Of a stretch of DNA of 64,000 bases, positions 1-9,078 are shown piece after piece. The position numbers were made by a program, and so were the translations under genes. Origin of the DNA: Salinibacillus kushneri. GTDB taxonomy: Bacteria; Bacillota; Bacilli; Bacillales; Alkalibacillaceae. The stretch is taken from assembly GCF_900111405.1 (NCBI RefSeq), contig NZ_FOHJ01000008.1, forward strand, positions 57,646-121,645, in the 5' to 3' direction. Each line of letters opens with the position of its first letter. Position 1 is the first letter of the stretch. The notes beneath the pieces are model-generated. The model searched no databases. It was given only the letters and a program-made list of their open reading frames with translations, and was not told the origin of the DNA.

Positions 1-70
1 GCCTTTTCGCCACGTAGTGGATTTTGCTTATGTCTGCTTGGACCTGGGAGCCGTAGCTAGACATAGAAAA
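1..70. repeat. R1 interspersed palindromic repeat, right part
   Basis: The window opens inside a copy of an interspersed element found again at 23315, 31659 and 57933. Shared blocks are GCCACGTAGTGGATT, TGCTTATGTCTGCT, GGACCTGGGAGCCG and the trailing AGAAAAG. The left arm lies outside the window, so the full length cannot be judged. It sits directly 3-prime of speD and its terminator. Confidence 0.7.
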
Positions 71-105
71 GCACTTGGGAGCTTTTGATGCTATCCAAGT
101 GCTTA
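67..105 (-). terminator. Terminator of speD
   Basis: A 10-bp inverted repeat (69-78 and 95-104, arms AAGCACTTGG/CCAAGTGCTT) begins a few bases after the speD stop codon. On the minus strand it is followed by a short T-run (TTTTCT), as expected for a factor-independent terminator. Confidence 0.75.
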
Positions 106-107
106 TC

Positions 108-482
108 CTAGAAAGCTTGTGAATTGATTTGTATTGGAGCTTTACCTCTAGGAATTTCAACCTTATCAACTGATTTTGCTTCTAATGATTCGGTTATATA
201 TTGTATGGCTTTATTCGGATTCATTCTTTTTCCGCACGTATATACATCAATACTTGCATACGCATGTTCAGGAAAACTATGAATGGTTAAATGAGACTCA
301 GATATAAGTACAACACCACTGATACCTTGTGGAGAAAACTTATGAAAAGTTACTTCTCTTACTTCCGCACCAGCTTTTAATGCCGCTTCCACAAGAATTT
401 GTTCATTATATTCCATATCATTTAATTTCTCGATTTTACATTCCCATAGCTCAGCAATTAGGTGTGTCCCAACCGTATCCAT
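108..482 (-). CDS. speD: S-adenosylmethionine decarboxylase proenzyme
   Basis: Small class-1B AdoMet decarboxylase (124 aa, the usual size for Bacillus and Thermotoga enzymes). It makes decarboxylated AdoMet, the aminopropyl donor for spermidine synthesis. The proenzyme self-cleaves between Glu62 and Ser63, seen here in SESH (61-64), and Ser63 becomes the pyruvoyl group. His68 of HSFPEH (68-73) and Cys83 of YTCGK match the catalytic residues of the family. A GGGGGAT Shine-Dalgarno lies just upstream of the ATG. As in B. subtilis it sits next to gapB. A membrane-anchored aminopropyltransferase-like gene lies 34 kb away in the same window. It is the only AdoMet decarboxylase visible here. Confidence 0.97.
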   Translation of the reverse strand: MDTVGTHLIAELWECKIEKLNDMEYNEQILVEAALKAGAEVREVTFHKFSPQGISGVVLISESHLTIHSFPEHAYASIDVYTCGKRMNPNKAIQYITESLEAKSVDKVEIPRGKAPIQINSQAF

Positions 483-684
483 TCCCTATCCCCCAGAACA
501 AAGGTCTATTTTATCAAACTACTACGGGGGAGAACATTTACAGAAACTCTTTCCCTTCAAGTAGCTTAATTGAAAAGATTTCAAATTAAATCATCCATTT
601 TGATTCTATCTCGTAAAGTACCAAATAGTATATAACTTTATTAGGTGGATTGCAAGACCGAATAACAAGGACCAGAGAGTATTC

Positions 685-775
685 GACTGCATAAGTAAGC
701 CCCATAACGTAGCGTCCTTTTATCACCACGTAATGGGCTTACTTATAACAGCTTGCACCTTAAGGCCGAAAGCGG
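685..775. repeat. Diverged R1-like palindrome between speD and gapB
   Basis: The 483-815 gap holds no supported gene. Its main feature is a near-perfect inverted repeat, 691-710 with 728-745, whose arms read ATAAGTAAGCCCCATAACGT and ACGTAATGGGCTTACTTAT. The block CCACGTAATGGG and the TGCATAAG start resemble the R1 element (CCACGTAGTGGA, GCATAAGC), so I take it as a diverged member. A GCGGAAAGCGCGC tail follows. It could also act as a transcription terminator for gapB, but there is no clear T-run. Confidence 0.5.
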
Positions 776-815
776 AAAGCGCGCGCGTATAGTATCCCTA
801 TAATATATAAAACAA

Positions 816-1856
816 CTATGACGATGACATCGAGGGGATGGTTTCATTAACCAATTTATTTCCGACTAATCTTGCTAAATCAACAACCCGGCAGGAATAG
901 CCCCATTCATTATCATACCACGCTAATACCTTCACCTTTTTATCTTCTAATACAATCGTGGATAAACCATCTATGATAGAAGAGCTTGATGTTGTCGTAT
1001 AATCAATGGATACCAAAGGCTCTTCACTATAATCAAGAATCCCTTTCAGACGACCTTCAGCATCCTTTTGAAAGGCTCTGTTAATCTCTTCAGCCGTTAC
1101 ATTTTGATTAAGATCTACAACTAAGTCAACTAACGACACATTTGGTGTAGGAACTCTTAGTGCCATACCATGAAGCTTTCCCTTTAAGTGTGGTAATACC
1201 TCACCAATCGCCTTAGCAGCTCCAGTAGATGTAGGAATAATGGATTGAGTGCAGGAACGTGCTCTGCGTAAATCATTATGAGGATTATCCATATTATTTT
1301 GATCGTTCGTAAAGGCATGAACTGTCGTCATCATACCATTTTTAATCCCAAAATAATCATCTAATACTTTTACTACCGGTGCCAAGCAATTTGTTGTACA
1401 GGAAGCATTAGAAATAATATGATGACAATCAGCCTCATATCGATTCTCATTGACACCGATTACAAATGTTCCATCAATTTCTTTTCCTGGAGCTGTAATA
1501 ATCACTTTTTGAGCTCCTGCCTCTAAATGCAATGAGGCTTTATCTTTCGTTTTAAATTTCCCGGTTGCTTCAATGACAATATCTACCCCTAACTCCTTCC
1601 AGGGAAGAAGTTCAGGGTTACGTTGAGAAACGAGCTTTACAAATTGTCCATCGACTTCAATTCCATCCAAATGTGCTTTTACTTCCTTTTCAAAACGGCC
1701 GTGAATGCTGTCATACTTAATTAAGTGTGCTAAGGTTTCAGGAGGATAACTTGCGTTTATGGCCACAACATTAAAGCTCTTATCTATTATTGCTTGTCGC
1801 AACACCATCCGTCCGATTCTTCCAAATCCATTTATTGCTATTCGATGCTTCTCCAT
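816..1856 (-). CDS. gapB: NADP-preferring glyceraldehyde-3-phosphate dehydrogenase, GapB type
   Basis: 346-aa GAPDH. The Rossmann motif NGFGRIGR is at residues 10-17 and the catalytic motif SNASCTTNC at 149-157, with nucleophile Cys153. Residues 34-36 are NAS where glycolytic GapA has an Asp-containing loop; this substitution is typical of GapB and fits NADP use and a gluconeogenic role. The position beside speD and upstream genes coaE/ytaF/mutM/polA also matches B. subtilis gapB. In B. subtilis gapB is repressed by CcpN on sugars; I could not identify an operator with confidence in the 210 bases upstream. An erythrose-4-phosphate dehydrogenase activity is a lesser alternative. Confidence 0.95.
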   Translation of the reverse strand: MEKHRIAINGFGRIGRMVLRQAIIDKSFNVVAINASYPPETLAHLIKYDSIHGRFEKEVKAHLDGIEVDGQFVKLVSQRNPELLPWKELGVDIVIEATGKFKTKDKASLHLEAGAQKVIITAPGKEIDGTFVIGVNENRYEADCHHIISNASCTTNCLAPVVKVLDDYFGIKNGMMTTVHAFTNDQNNMDNPHNDLRRARSCTQSIIPTSTGAAKAIGEVLPHLKGKLHGMALRVPTPNVSLVDLVVDLNQNVTAEEINRAFQKDAEGRLKGILDYSEEPLVSIDYTTTSSSSIIDGLSTIVLEDKKVKVLAWYDNEWGYSCRVVDLARLVGNKLVNETIPSMSSS

Positions 1857-2040
1857 AAGAACCTTTTCCTCCCCATCTCCAATTTATGTTACACTTTTTA
1901 ATAATAGTATAGCATAATTAATCAAATAGTGTGAAGAAAATATAACCTAATAAAACATATGCCCGCATATGGTAAATCATTTCCACTTAAGATGAAATCA
2001 TTATTTAGGTACTCAGTATTCTTAAAGAAAGCAGCCCATA

Positions 2041-2076
2041 AAAAAATGCTGACTCAAATTTAATGAGTCAGCAACC
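2041..2076 (-). terminator. Terminator overlapping the end of coaE
   Basis: Perfect 10-bp stem TGCTGACTCA/TGAGTCAGCA (2047-2056 and 2064-2073), followed on the minus strand by seven T residues. The stem overlaps the last codons of coaE, so it ends the polA-mutM-ytaF-coaE transcript before gapB. Confidence 0.85.
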
Positions 2077-2676
2077 TTCAAATAAATCCCATTTCTGTAG
2101 CAATTTTTTCACTTGTTCTCTTGTCTCCTGAATGGCCCTTTCATTATTTATCACCGCATCCGCCATCTCCGCTTTCTCCTTCACAGACATTTGTGACTGG
2201 ATTCGCTGTAATGCTTCGTCTTTTGTACTATTATCTCGTTCCATCAGACGCTTAAGTTGAATATCTCTACTTACATAAACGACAACCGTTCGATCAACAA
2301 AATCGGTTAGTTTACTTTCAAAAAGTAAAGGAATATCCAAAACAACAGCACGATGACCTTCGTTTACGTAACGATCACGATCTTCAAGCATTTTTCTGCG
2401 CACTTCTGGATGTACAATGTTGTTTAATTGCTTTCGTTTAGTATTATCTGTAAATACGATAGAACCTAATTTTTTTCGGTTAATGGTCCCATCTTCATAC
2501 AAAATTTTTTCTCCAAAGGTTTTTACAATCGTTTGATAAGCCCTTTCCCCAGGCTCAACAACTTTTCTTGAGATTTGATCTGCATCTACAATAGGTAATC
2601 CTTCTTCTTGTAAAATTCTTGAAACTGTACTTTTTCCCGTTGCAATACTGCCAGTTAAACCTATGACTAGTGCCAT
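2068..2676 (-). CDS. coaE: Dephospho-CoA kinase
   Basis: Last step of coenzyme A synthesis: ATP-dependent phosphorylation of the ribose 3-prime hydroxyl of dephospho-CoA. The 202-aa protein has the P-loop GSIATGKST at residues 9-17 and the VDADQIS motif (Asp31 and Asp33) typical of CoaE. The LID-type region LLFESKL is in the middle. It follows ytaF by about 17 nt and is the last gene of the polA-mutM-ytaF-coaE cluster, as in other Bacillaceae. A terminator hairpin overlaps its 3-prime end. Confidence 0.96.
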   Translation of the reverse strand: MALVIGLTGSIATGKSTVSRILQEEGLPIVDADQISRKVVEPGERAYQTIVKTFGEKILYEDGTINRKKLGSIVFTDNTKRKQLNNIVHPEVRRKMLEDRDRYVNEGHRAVVLDIPLLFESKLTDFVDRTVVVYVSRDIQLKRLMERDNSTKDEALQRIQSQMSVKEKAEMADAVINNERAIQETREQVKKLLQKWDLFEGC

Positions 2677-2693
2677 GTTTTAACCCCTTTATA

Positions 2694-3329
2694 CTAAGAT
2701 AATTTAAGAAATCCAAGCAAAATTAAAATAATACCAGGAAGGAAAGCAAATTTTTCAACCCAATTCCATTTGGATAAAAAGTAGCCGCTTTTTGTACCTA
2801 TAAATAAAAAAAGGCTGGACATTACAGCGATACAACTTGCAGTGAATAAGGCAGAAAAACCAAATATAGCCGCACCAATACCAGCACCAAAAGCATCCAG
2901 GGATAGAGCTGTACCTAAAACGAAAGCCTCAAATCCTTTAATATCCCCTGAGGAATCGATATCAGCCCGATTCGGATCCTTTAAAATCTGAATGACAACG
3001 CCAAGAGATTTGATTTCCCATTTAAATAGAAATGATTTTTCATTAGGTTTGACATCACTTTGATCACGAAAAAATTGATAAATTACCCAAAGACCAATTC
3101 CGATAAAAAGGATGCCCCCTATAATATCCGCAATGGCAGGAGAAAAAAGCCCAACAACCTGTTTTCCAATAAACATTGCGAATGAAAATACAATAGCCGT
3201 AACCAAACCAATATATAGTAGAGATTTCATTGGAATTCTGACTTTGCGAAGACCAAATGTAAATCCAGCGGTAAAACTATCTAAACTAACGGCAAAACTA
3301 AGTAAGCATAACGTTATCCATTCTGCCAT
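2694..3329 (-). CDS. ytaF: Sporulation membrane protein YtaF, MntP-like fold
   Basis: 211-aa polytopic membrane protein with about six hydrophobic segments in two halves. Each half carries an SLD motif (AVSLDSFTAG near the N-terminus and ALSLDAFGAG after the middle), as expected for the MntP/LysE-type internal duplication. The middle loop is charged. I chose the ATG at 3329: the longer in-frame TTG start at 3350 would turn the strong Shine-Dalgarno AGGAGGG into coding sequence. In B. subtilis YtaF is a sporulation-associated protein of unknown transport role; manganese export is suggested only by family resemblance. It lies between mutM and coaE. Confidence 0.88.
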   Translation of the reverse strand: MAEWITLCLLSFAVSLDSFTAGFTFGLRKVRIPMKSLLYIGLVTAIVFSFAMFIGKQVVGLFSPAIADIIGGILFIGIGLWVIYQFFRDQSDVKPNEKSFLFKWEIKSLGVVIQILKDPNRADIDSSGDIKGFEAFVLGTALSLDAFGAGIGAAIFGFSALFTASCIAVMSSLFLFIGTKSGYFLSKWNWVEKFAFLPGIILILLGFLKLS

Positions 3330-3400
3330 ATGAACGGCTCCCTCCTGCAAAAGTCTAGACTATTATATGGAGAGAACCTTTTCTTCGTGCCATTCCACAA

Positions 3401-4231
3401 TTATTTTTGCTTCTGACAATTTGGGCAAATATGGGTACCTCTGCCACCTACTTTTATCTTTTCAATCATATGACCACAGCGCTTGCATTTTTGACCCTCG
3501 CGACCATAAGCAAATAGCTGTAATTGAAATAAGCCTATTTCTCCCAGACTATTTAAATAGGAACGAATGGTGGTGCCACCCGCAGCAATGGCATCATTAA
3601 GGGTGCTTTCCACTTCCTTTGCTAACACAGAGCATTCAGGTTTTGTAAGATTTGAGGCCATGGTTAATGGATGAATCTTACTTCTGAATAATGCTTCATC
3701 AACATAAATATTGCCTAATCCTGCAACAACCGTCTGATCTAACAATACATTTTTTATATTTCGAGTGGTTCTCTGGCATTTTTGAAATAGATAATTTGCT
3801 GTAAATGTATCATCAAAGGGCTCAGGTCCTAACTTACTGAGCGGTGGAAGAGAATATTCCTCACCCTTTTGGTACAAGTGCATGGTGCCAAATTTTCTTA
3901 CATCTTTATATCTAAGCTCCGTTCCATCGGTAAAATGGAAAATGACATGTGTATGTTTATCGATAGAATCGTTTTGCTCATGGATGGCATATTTTCCTTC
4001 CATTCTTAAGTGCGAAATAAGGACATGATGATCCAAATAAAAAAGCAGAAATTTCCCTTTTCGTCCCAGATTGGAAATAGTCTGTCCCTTTATTTCTTCT
4101 TGAAAAACCTCTGGTTCTTTCGGATATTGAATGATATTTTCCCATCGTATCGTTACATCCTGAATCGTTTTACCTAACACAATTTGTTTTAATGTCTTTT
4201 TAACGGTTTCAACCTCAGGTAGTTCTGGCAT
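3401..4231 (-). CDS. mutM: Formamidopyrimidine-DNA glycosylase (Fpg/MutM)
   Basis: Base-excision repair enzyme removing 8-oxoguanine and formamidopyrimidines, with AP-lyase activity. The 276-aa protein starts MPELPEVETV, with catalytic Pro2 and Glu3 after Met removal. Lys60 lies in LGRKGKF. The C-terminal zinc finger has Cys249, Cys252, Cys269 and Cys272, with Arg264 in the GGRGT loop. All catalytic and zinc residues are present. It follows polA by 17 nt, so nick repair and lesion excision are probably co-transcribed. Confidence 0.97.
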   Translation of the reverse strand: MPELPEVETVKKTLKQIVLGKTIQDVTIRWENIIQYPKEPEVFQEEIKGQTISNLGRKGKFLLFYLDHHVLISHLRMEGKYAIHEQNDSIDKHTHVIFHFTDGTELRYKDVRKFGTMHLYQKGEEYSLPPLSKLGPEPFDDTFTANYLFQKCQRTTRNIKNVLLDQTVVAGLGNIYVDEALFRSKIHPLTMASNLTKPECSVLAKEVESTLNDAIAAGGTTIRSYLNSLGEIGLFQLQLFAYGREGQKCKRCGHMIEKIKVGGRGTHICPNCQKQK

Positions 4232-4248
4232 TTTGCTTCGCTCCCTAG

Positions 4249-6888
4249 TTACTTCGCATCAAACCATGTATCTCCACAGGCAAAGTCTACTTTTAAAGGT
4301 ACATCCAATTGTACGGTATTTTCCATAACCTCCAACAGCGTTTGTTGTAGCCTTTCAATTTCGTGCTTAGGTGCTTCTAAAATAAGCTCATCATGAACCT
4401 GAAGCAGTAATTTTGCTTCAAAATTCTCTTCTTCAAGTCGAGCTGCTAAATCAATCATGGCCTTTTTAATAATATCAGCAGCACTGCCTTGTATAGGAGT
4501 ATTCATTGCCGTGCGTTCTGCAAAGCTGCGGCGATTAAAGTTGCGGCTTGTAATTTCAGGTAAATAACGACGACGGTTCATAATCGTTGTTACATAACCA
4601 TTTTGCTTTGCTTCTTTTACGATTTGATCCATATAAGCTTTTACACCAGGAAAGCTTTCAAAATAGGTTTCAATAAACGCCTTTGCTTCTTTTCTGGTAA
4701 TTCCTAAACTTTGGCTTAGGCCATAATCACTGATTCCATATACAATCCCAAAATTTACGGCTTTCGCCTGGCGACGCATATTAGAGGTCACCTTATCGTC
4801 ATCCACTTTAAAAACATCCATGGCTGTTTTGGTATGAATATCCAAATTATTTTGAAAGGCATCGATTAACTTTTCATCTCCAGCAATATGGGCAAGCACT
4901 CTCAACTCAATTTGTGAATAATCACCTGCAAAAATCACCCAATCTTCTTTTGATGGAATAAAGGCCTGGCGAATTTTCCGTCCTTCCTCCAGTCGAATCG
5001 GGATGTTTTGTAAATTTGGTTCTGTAGAGCTTAGTCGCCCGGTCTGCGTCAAAGCCTGGTTAAACCTTGTATGGATTTTTTGTTCTCCTTCGTCTACTAC
5101 TTTTAATAAACCTTCTATATATGTTGATTGTAATTTTCCTAACTGACGATATAATAATATTTTCGGCATGATCTCATGCTTATCCTTTAATTGCTCCAGG
5201 ACATCAGCTGCTGTAGAGTAGCCTGTTTTAGTCTTTTTAATAACTGGAAGCTCCAATTTTTCAAAGAGAATATGCCCAAGCTGTTTAGGAGAATTAATAT
5301 TAAAGCTTTCTCCTGCTAATTCATAAATTTCCTGTTCTAATGTATTTAACCGCTCCTTTAATTCTGCACCCATTTCATTTAAGCGATCTGTATCGACTTG
5401 TACACCATAATACTCCATTTCACCTAAAACGGCTGCTAACGGAAGCTCCAAATCGGTATATAAATGATATTGGTCATTTTCCTTAAGCTTATCGACTATC
5501 GAATCTTTTAATTGAAAAATTGCATTAGCTTTTCTTACCACATGTTCGGACATTACTTCCTCTTCAGGAACCTTCTGCTTAGCTCCTTTGCCATATACTT
5601 CTTCATCATAAGAAAGATTATAAAAATCCATTCGTTGGCTGATGGAAGGAACATCATGATGGTTTTCTGCTGGATTTATAATATAAGAGGCAAGCAACAT
5701 ATCAAAGCTTATCCCTTTAATATCTATCTCCTGTCTTTTAAGTGCTACCGTCACACGCTTAGCATCAAACACAAACTTCTCCTGCTTTTCGTCTTCCGCC
5801 CAAGCTTTGAATGCTTCCGAGTTCAGAGCGACCTCTGTAGGTATAAAATAGTTTCCCTTATGGTTTACGACTGCGAAACCTAAAACAGTTCCATAATAAT
5901 AATGCTCCTCAAGCATTTCAAGAAACAGAGCGTCCTTGCCACTAAATAAATCTGATTTAACGTCTTCTATAAGACGATATTCGATTTCTTCAAGAGAGTT
6001 GGTCTCCTGCTCCGTTTCATAATCTCCACCTTCAATCCGATTAAGTAATGAATGAAAGCCTAATTCTTTAAAGAGCTCCAGTACTCTTTGGGGCTTATAG
6101 CCATTATATGTAATGTCATTCAGCTTAACTTTAATAGGAGATTCCCGATTAATCGTAGCCAGCTCTTTACTCATAAAGGCATCATCTTTATGATTTTCCA
6201 GTTTTTCTTTTAATTTTTTACCATTAATCTGATCCAGGTTTTCATATATAGCCTCTAAAGTACCAAATTGTTTTAACAATTTGACTGCTGTCTTTTCACC
6301 TACACCAGGGATACCAGGGATATTATCAGAGCTATCCCCCATTAGAGCCTTCATATCTACTACTTGATCTGGACGAATGCCTACCTTCTCTTCTAAAAAT
6401 TCAGGGGTGTAATTTTCAATATTGGTTACTCCCTTTTTAGTTAAAGAGACATTCACACCCTTGTCCACTAATTGCAGAAGGTCACGGTCTCCCGAGATAA
6501 CTTTAACGTCCATGTCGTCCTGTTTTGCTTCGTTGGACATGGTTCCGATAATATCATCTGCTTCATATTGATCCAATTCATAATGAGAAATATCAAAAGC
6601 TCCAAGTAACTCTTTTACCAGTGGAAATTGCTCTGAAAGCTCAGAAGGTGTTTTTTGACGTCCACCTTTATACTCTGTGTAGGTTTTATGTCGAAAGGTT
6701 GTTTTCCCTGCATCAAAAGCAACTAACAAATGAGATGGTTTTTCTTCCTCTAAAATTCGTAAAAGCATTGTCGTAAAGCCATATACGGCATTCGTATATA
6801 CACCTTTTTCATTGTTCAATAATGGTAAGGCAAAAAAGGCACGATATAATATACTATTGCCATCAACCAAAACTAGTTTTTCAGACAT
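4249..6888 (-). CDS. polA: DNA polymerase I
   Basis: 879-aa family-A polymerase for Okazaki fragment maturation and gap filling. The N-terminal 5-prime nuclease domain (about 1-290) contains DQYEADD and the helix-hairpin-helix IPGIPGVGEKTA. The central 3-prime exonuclease-like domain (about 300-470) does not show the canonical catalytic acidic motifs, as is usual in Bacillus Pol I. The polymerase domain has motif A DYSQIELR, motif B RRQAKAVNFGIVYG and motif C QVHDE. The start at 6888 is preferred over the ATG at 6903 because AGGAG lies 7 nt before it. It heads the polA-mutM-ytaF-coaE cluster. Confidence 0.97.
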   Translation of the reverse strand: MSEKLVLVDGNSILYRAFFALPLLNNEKGVYTNAVYGFTTMLLRILEEEKPSHLLVAFDAGKTTFRHKTYTEYKGGRQKTPSELSEQFPLVKELLGAFDISHYELDQYEADDIIGTMSNEAKQDDMDVKVISGDRDLLQLVDKGVNVSLTKKGVTNIENYTPEFLEEKVGIRPDQVVDMKALMGDSSDNIPGIPGVGEKTAVKLLKQFGTLEAIYENLDQINGKKLKEKLENHKDDAFMSKELATINRESPIKVKLNDITYNGYKPQRVLELFKELGFHSLLNRIEGGDYETEQETNSLEEIEYRLIEDVKSDLFSGKDALFLEMLEEHYYYGTVLGFAVVNHKGNYFIPTEVALNSEAFKAWAEDEKQEKFVFDAKRVTVALKRQEIDIKGISFDMLLASYIINPAENHHDVPSISQRMDFYNLSYDEEVYGKGAKQKVPEEEVMSEHVVRKANAIFQLKDSIVDKLKENDQYHLYTDLELPLAAVLGEMEYYGVQVDTDRLNEMGAELKERLNTLEQEIYELAGESFNINSPKQLGHILFEKLELPVIKKTKTGYSTAADVLEQLKDKHEIMPKILLYRQLGKLQSTYIEGLLKVVDEGEQKIHTRFNQALTQTGRLSSTEPNLQNIPIRLEEGRKIRQAFIPSKEDWVIFAGDYSQIELRVLAHIAGDEKLIDAFQNNLDIHTKTAMDVFKVDDDKVTSNMRRQAKAVNFGIVYGISDYGLSQSLGITRKEAKAFIETYFESFPGVKAYMDQIVKEAKQNGYVTTIMNRRRYLPEITSRNFNRRSFAERTAMNTPIQGSAADIIKKAMIDLAARLEEENFEAKLLLQVHDELILEAPKHEIERLQQTLLEVMENTVQLDVPLKVDFACGDTWFDAK

Positions 6889-6981
6889 TTTCCCACTCCT
6901 CATATCAACTCAAATAAAAGACGTTTCTTTCCTTCTATTTTATCATGTATTGAATAAGAAGGAAAAAAACGTCTCATCTAT

Positions 6982-7917
6982 TTATTCTTCACCAAAATAA
7001 CCTAACAATGCTCTTGCATAAGGCGAGTCATGGGGGAGAATGATTGTGGTTTGATCATCAACCGTTGACTTATAGGATTCAAGCGTGCGATATAAACGGT
7101 AGAATTCGGGATCTTTAGAAAATGCCTTATTATAAATCTGTGCTGCTTCCTGTTCTCCTTCTGCACGAATTTTTTCTGCATCCGCGCTTGCTGTTGATAA
7201 CATTTCCTGTACTTCACGATCTGTCTCAGCCATGATACGGCTCTTTTCAGCCTCTCCCTGAGATAAGTACTCCTGTGCTTTTGATTCTCTTTCTGAAATC
7301 ATTCTCGTATAAACGGTTTGCTCGTTATCTGTAGGTAAATCGGTTCGTTTAATCCGGACGTCCCTTACTTTAGCACCGTAATCACTTAACAGTTCATTTA
7401 CCCTTTCTGTGATTCTGGTATTCAGATTACTTCTTGAGGACTTCTCATCATTAACAATTTCCTCATAATTCATTTGACCTAATTCCGTTCGAACTGTTGA
7501 AAATATAAATTCTCCCATACGGGACTGGGCACCGACCACCGTTTTTGCTGTATTTATCATCTGCGTTGGATCGGTAATATGCCACACCGCATAGTTATCT
7601 ATGATAATCCGTTTTTTATCTAATGTATTAATCTCCTGTTCTTCCATATCATAACTTAGATTTTTATTCGGCAATGTTGTCGTTGTTTGAATAAAAGGAA
7701 CTTTAAAATGCAGACCTGGTTCTTCTTCCACACGAACAACTTCTCCAAACTGACGAACAACTTTATATTCTCCCTCTTTAGTGATCATCATACTGTTAAA
7801 CACCGTAATCAATGCGAGAATCAGTATGAGAATAGAAAGGCCAACTTTTATATACTTTCTAAAATTTACTGGTTTGGATTTTTTCATATCAAAGACCTTT
7901 TCATCACTCATTATCAT
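6982..7917 (-). CDS. hflC: HflC-like SPFH/prohibitin-domain membrane protein
   Basis: 311-aa protein with an N-terminal membrane helix (about 22-44, rich in I/L/V) and a SPFH domain containing VRQFGEV and PGLHFKVPF, then a charged helical region (ERESKAQEYLSQGEAEKSR) and a C-terminal globular end. These are the hallmarks of HflC, which with HflK forms a large membrane cage around the FtsH protease and tunes its proteolysis. The gene overlaps hflK by 14 nt, so the two are translationally coupled. B. subtilis has no HflKC here; this pair is an insertion between polA and phoPR relative to it. Confidence 0.9.
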   Translation of the reverse strand: MIMSDEKVFDMKKSKPVNFRKYIKVGLSILILILALITVFNSMMITKEGEYKVVRQFGEVVRVEEEPGLHFKVPFIQTTTTLPNKNLSYDMEEQEINTLDKKRIIIDNYAVWHITDPTQMINTAKTVVGAQSRMGEFIFSTVRTELGQMNYEEIVNDEKSSRSNLNTRITERVNELLSDYGAKVRDVRIKRTDLPTDNEQTVYTRMISERESKAQEYLSQGEAEKSRIMAETDREVQEMLSTASADAEKIRAEGEQEAAQIYNKAFSKDPEFYRLYRTLESYKSTVDDQTTIILPHDSPYARALLGYFGEE

Positions 7918-8902
7918 TGCCCCCTTCTTCTGTCTCTGTATTGTCCGAATTCTGGTCCGTTTGTTCCTCTCCTGGGCGAATGGTTTGCGTATTATTTGTA
8001 TTATTATTTAACGGCAAATATTGAAGTGTATTTCCATCTTCATTTAAAATATAGACCTTAGCATCCGGCAGAACTTCTTCAAGGGTCTCAATTACAAGGC
8101 GATCTCTCGTAACATTTGGGGAATTCATATATTCTTCATATAATGCATTGAATTTTGCTACATCCCCTCTTGCCTTTTCAACTCGTTCTACTTTGTCACC
8201 TTCAGCTCGGGAAATTATGGCATCCTTTTCCCCTGATGCCTCTTCCAGTTGCTGATTTTTATATTTTTCTGCTTCATTTTTCTTTGTATTCTTCGTTTCT
8301 CTAGCATCTGTTACTTTTGTGAAAGCTTTACGAACATCCTCATTCGGTAAGTCAACTTCTTGTAGTTTAACATCAACAATCGAAATGCCGATATCATAAT
8401 CTGTTATTAAATTAGTAAGTACATCCCGAACATCATTTTCAATTTCCGCTTTTCCAGAAGTTAAGGCATCATCAATCTCAGATGACCCAATAATTCCTCT
8501 TAAGGAAGCTGAAGTAGCATTCTCTAAAACTCCCTTTGGATCCGTAGAGTTAAACAAGTATTTTTCTGGTTCTGTAATTCTCCATTGCACAACTAAATCA
8601 GCTAGAACAATATTTTCATCACCAGTAATCATCCTAATCACATCAGCATCATCCTGATTTTCAGGATCATAACCAAAGTCTAAGCTAAAAGTTTCCTGTG
8701 ATAAGGTCTCTACCGTTTGAATCGGCCATGGTAATTTAAAATGAAGACCCGGCTCTGTATTGGTTTCCTCGGCTTCTCCAAGTGTAACCACTACAGCTTG
8801 TTCTGATTCATCTACTGTATACCAGCTTGTTGCAACTGATATCCCTAAAATAATAATGATAATTGCGAATCCAATCCACATATATATCCGACGTAAGCTC
8901 AT
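7904..8902 (-). CDS. hflK: HflK-like SPFH/prohibitin-domain membrane protein
   Basis: 332-aa partner of HflC. One N-terminal transmembrane helix (about 5-28) precedes the SPFH domain, with PGLHFKLPWPIQ and ITGDENIVLADLVVQW, followed by a long charged coiled-coil segment (NTKKNEAEKYKNQQ) and an acidic, Asn/Glu-rich C-terminal tail. Start: the ATG at 8902, 7 nt after GGGGAGGG; upstream in-frame codons to 9013 include the upstream phoR terminator hairpin and are not believable. It is expected to act at the membrane with FtsH; no ftsH lies in this window. Confidence 0.88.
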   Translation of the reverse strand: MSLRRIYMWIGFAIIIIILGISVATSWYTVDESEQAVVVTLGEAEETNTEPGLHFKLPWPIQTVETLSQETFSLDFGYDPENQDDADVIRMITGDENIVLADLVVQWRITEPEKYLFNSTDPKGVLENATSASLRGIIGSSEIDDALTSGKAEIENDVRDVLTNLITDYDIGISIVDVKLQEVDLPNEDVRKAFTKVTDARETKNTKKNEAEKYKNQQLEEASGEKDAIISRAEGDKVERVEKARGDVAKFNALYEEYMNSPNVTRDRLVIETLEEVLPDAKVYILNEDGNTLQYLPLNNNTNNTQTIRPGEEQTDQNSDNTETEEGGNDNE

Positions 8903-8979
8903 GTGGTGCCCTCCCCATGTATTTGTTTCATCTTTTTTACAGTTGTATCTACGAATAAAACTGTAAAATGTTTCAATCC

Positions 8980-9012
8980 AATAAAAAAAGATAGAGACTT
9001 TTGTCTCTATCA
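8980..9012 (-). terminator. Terminator of the phoPR operon
   Basis: Stem GATAGAGAC/GTCTCTATC (8990-8998 and 9003-9011) with a 4-nt loop. On the minus strand it is followed by TTTTTTAT. It lies between phoR and hflK and separates the two transcription units. Confidence 0.88.
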
Positions 9013-9078
9013 AAGTGAAAATTAAGATGAAAGGGATTCATGTTTAGAATATCAGGGAATTATTTATCTGCTGTTAAT

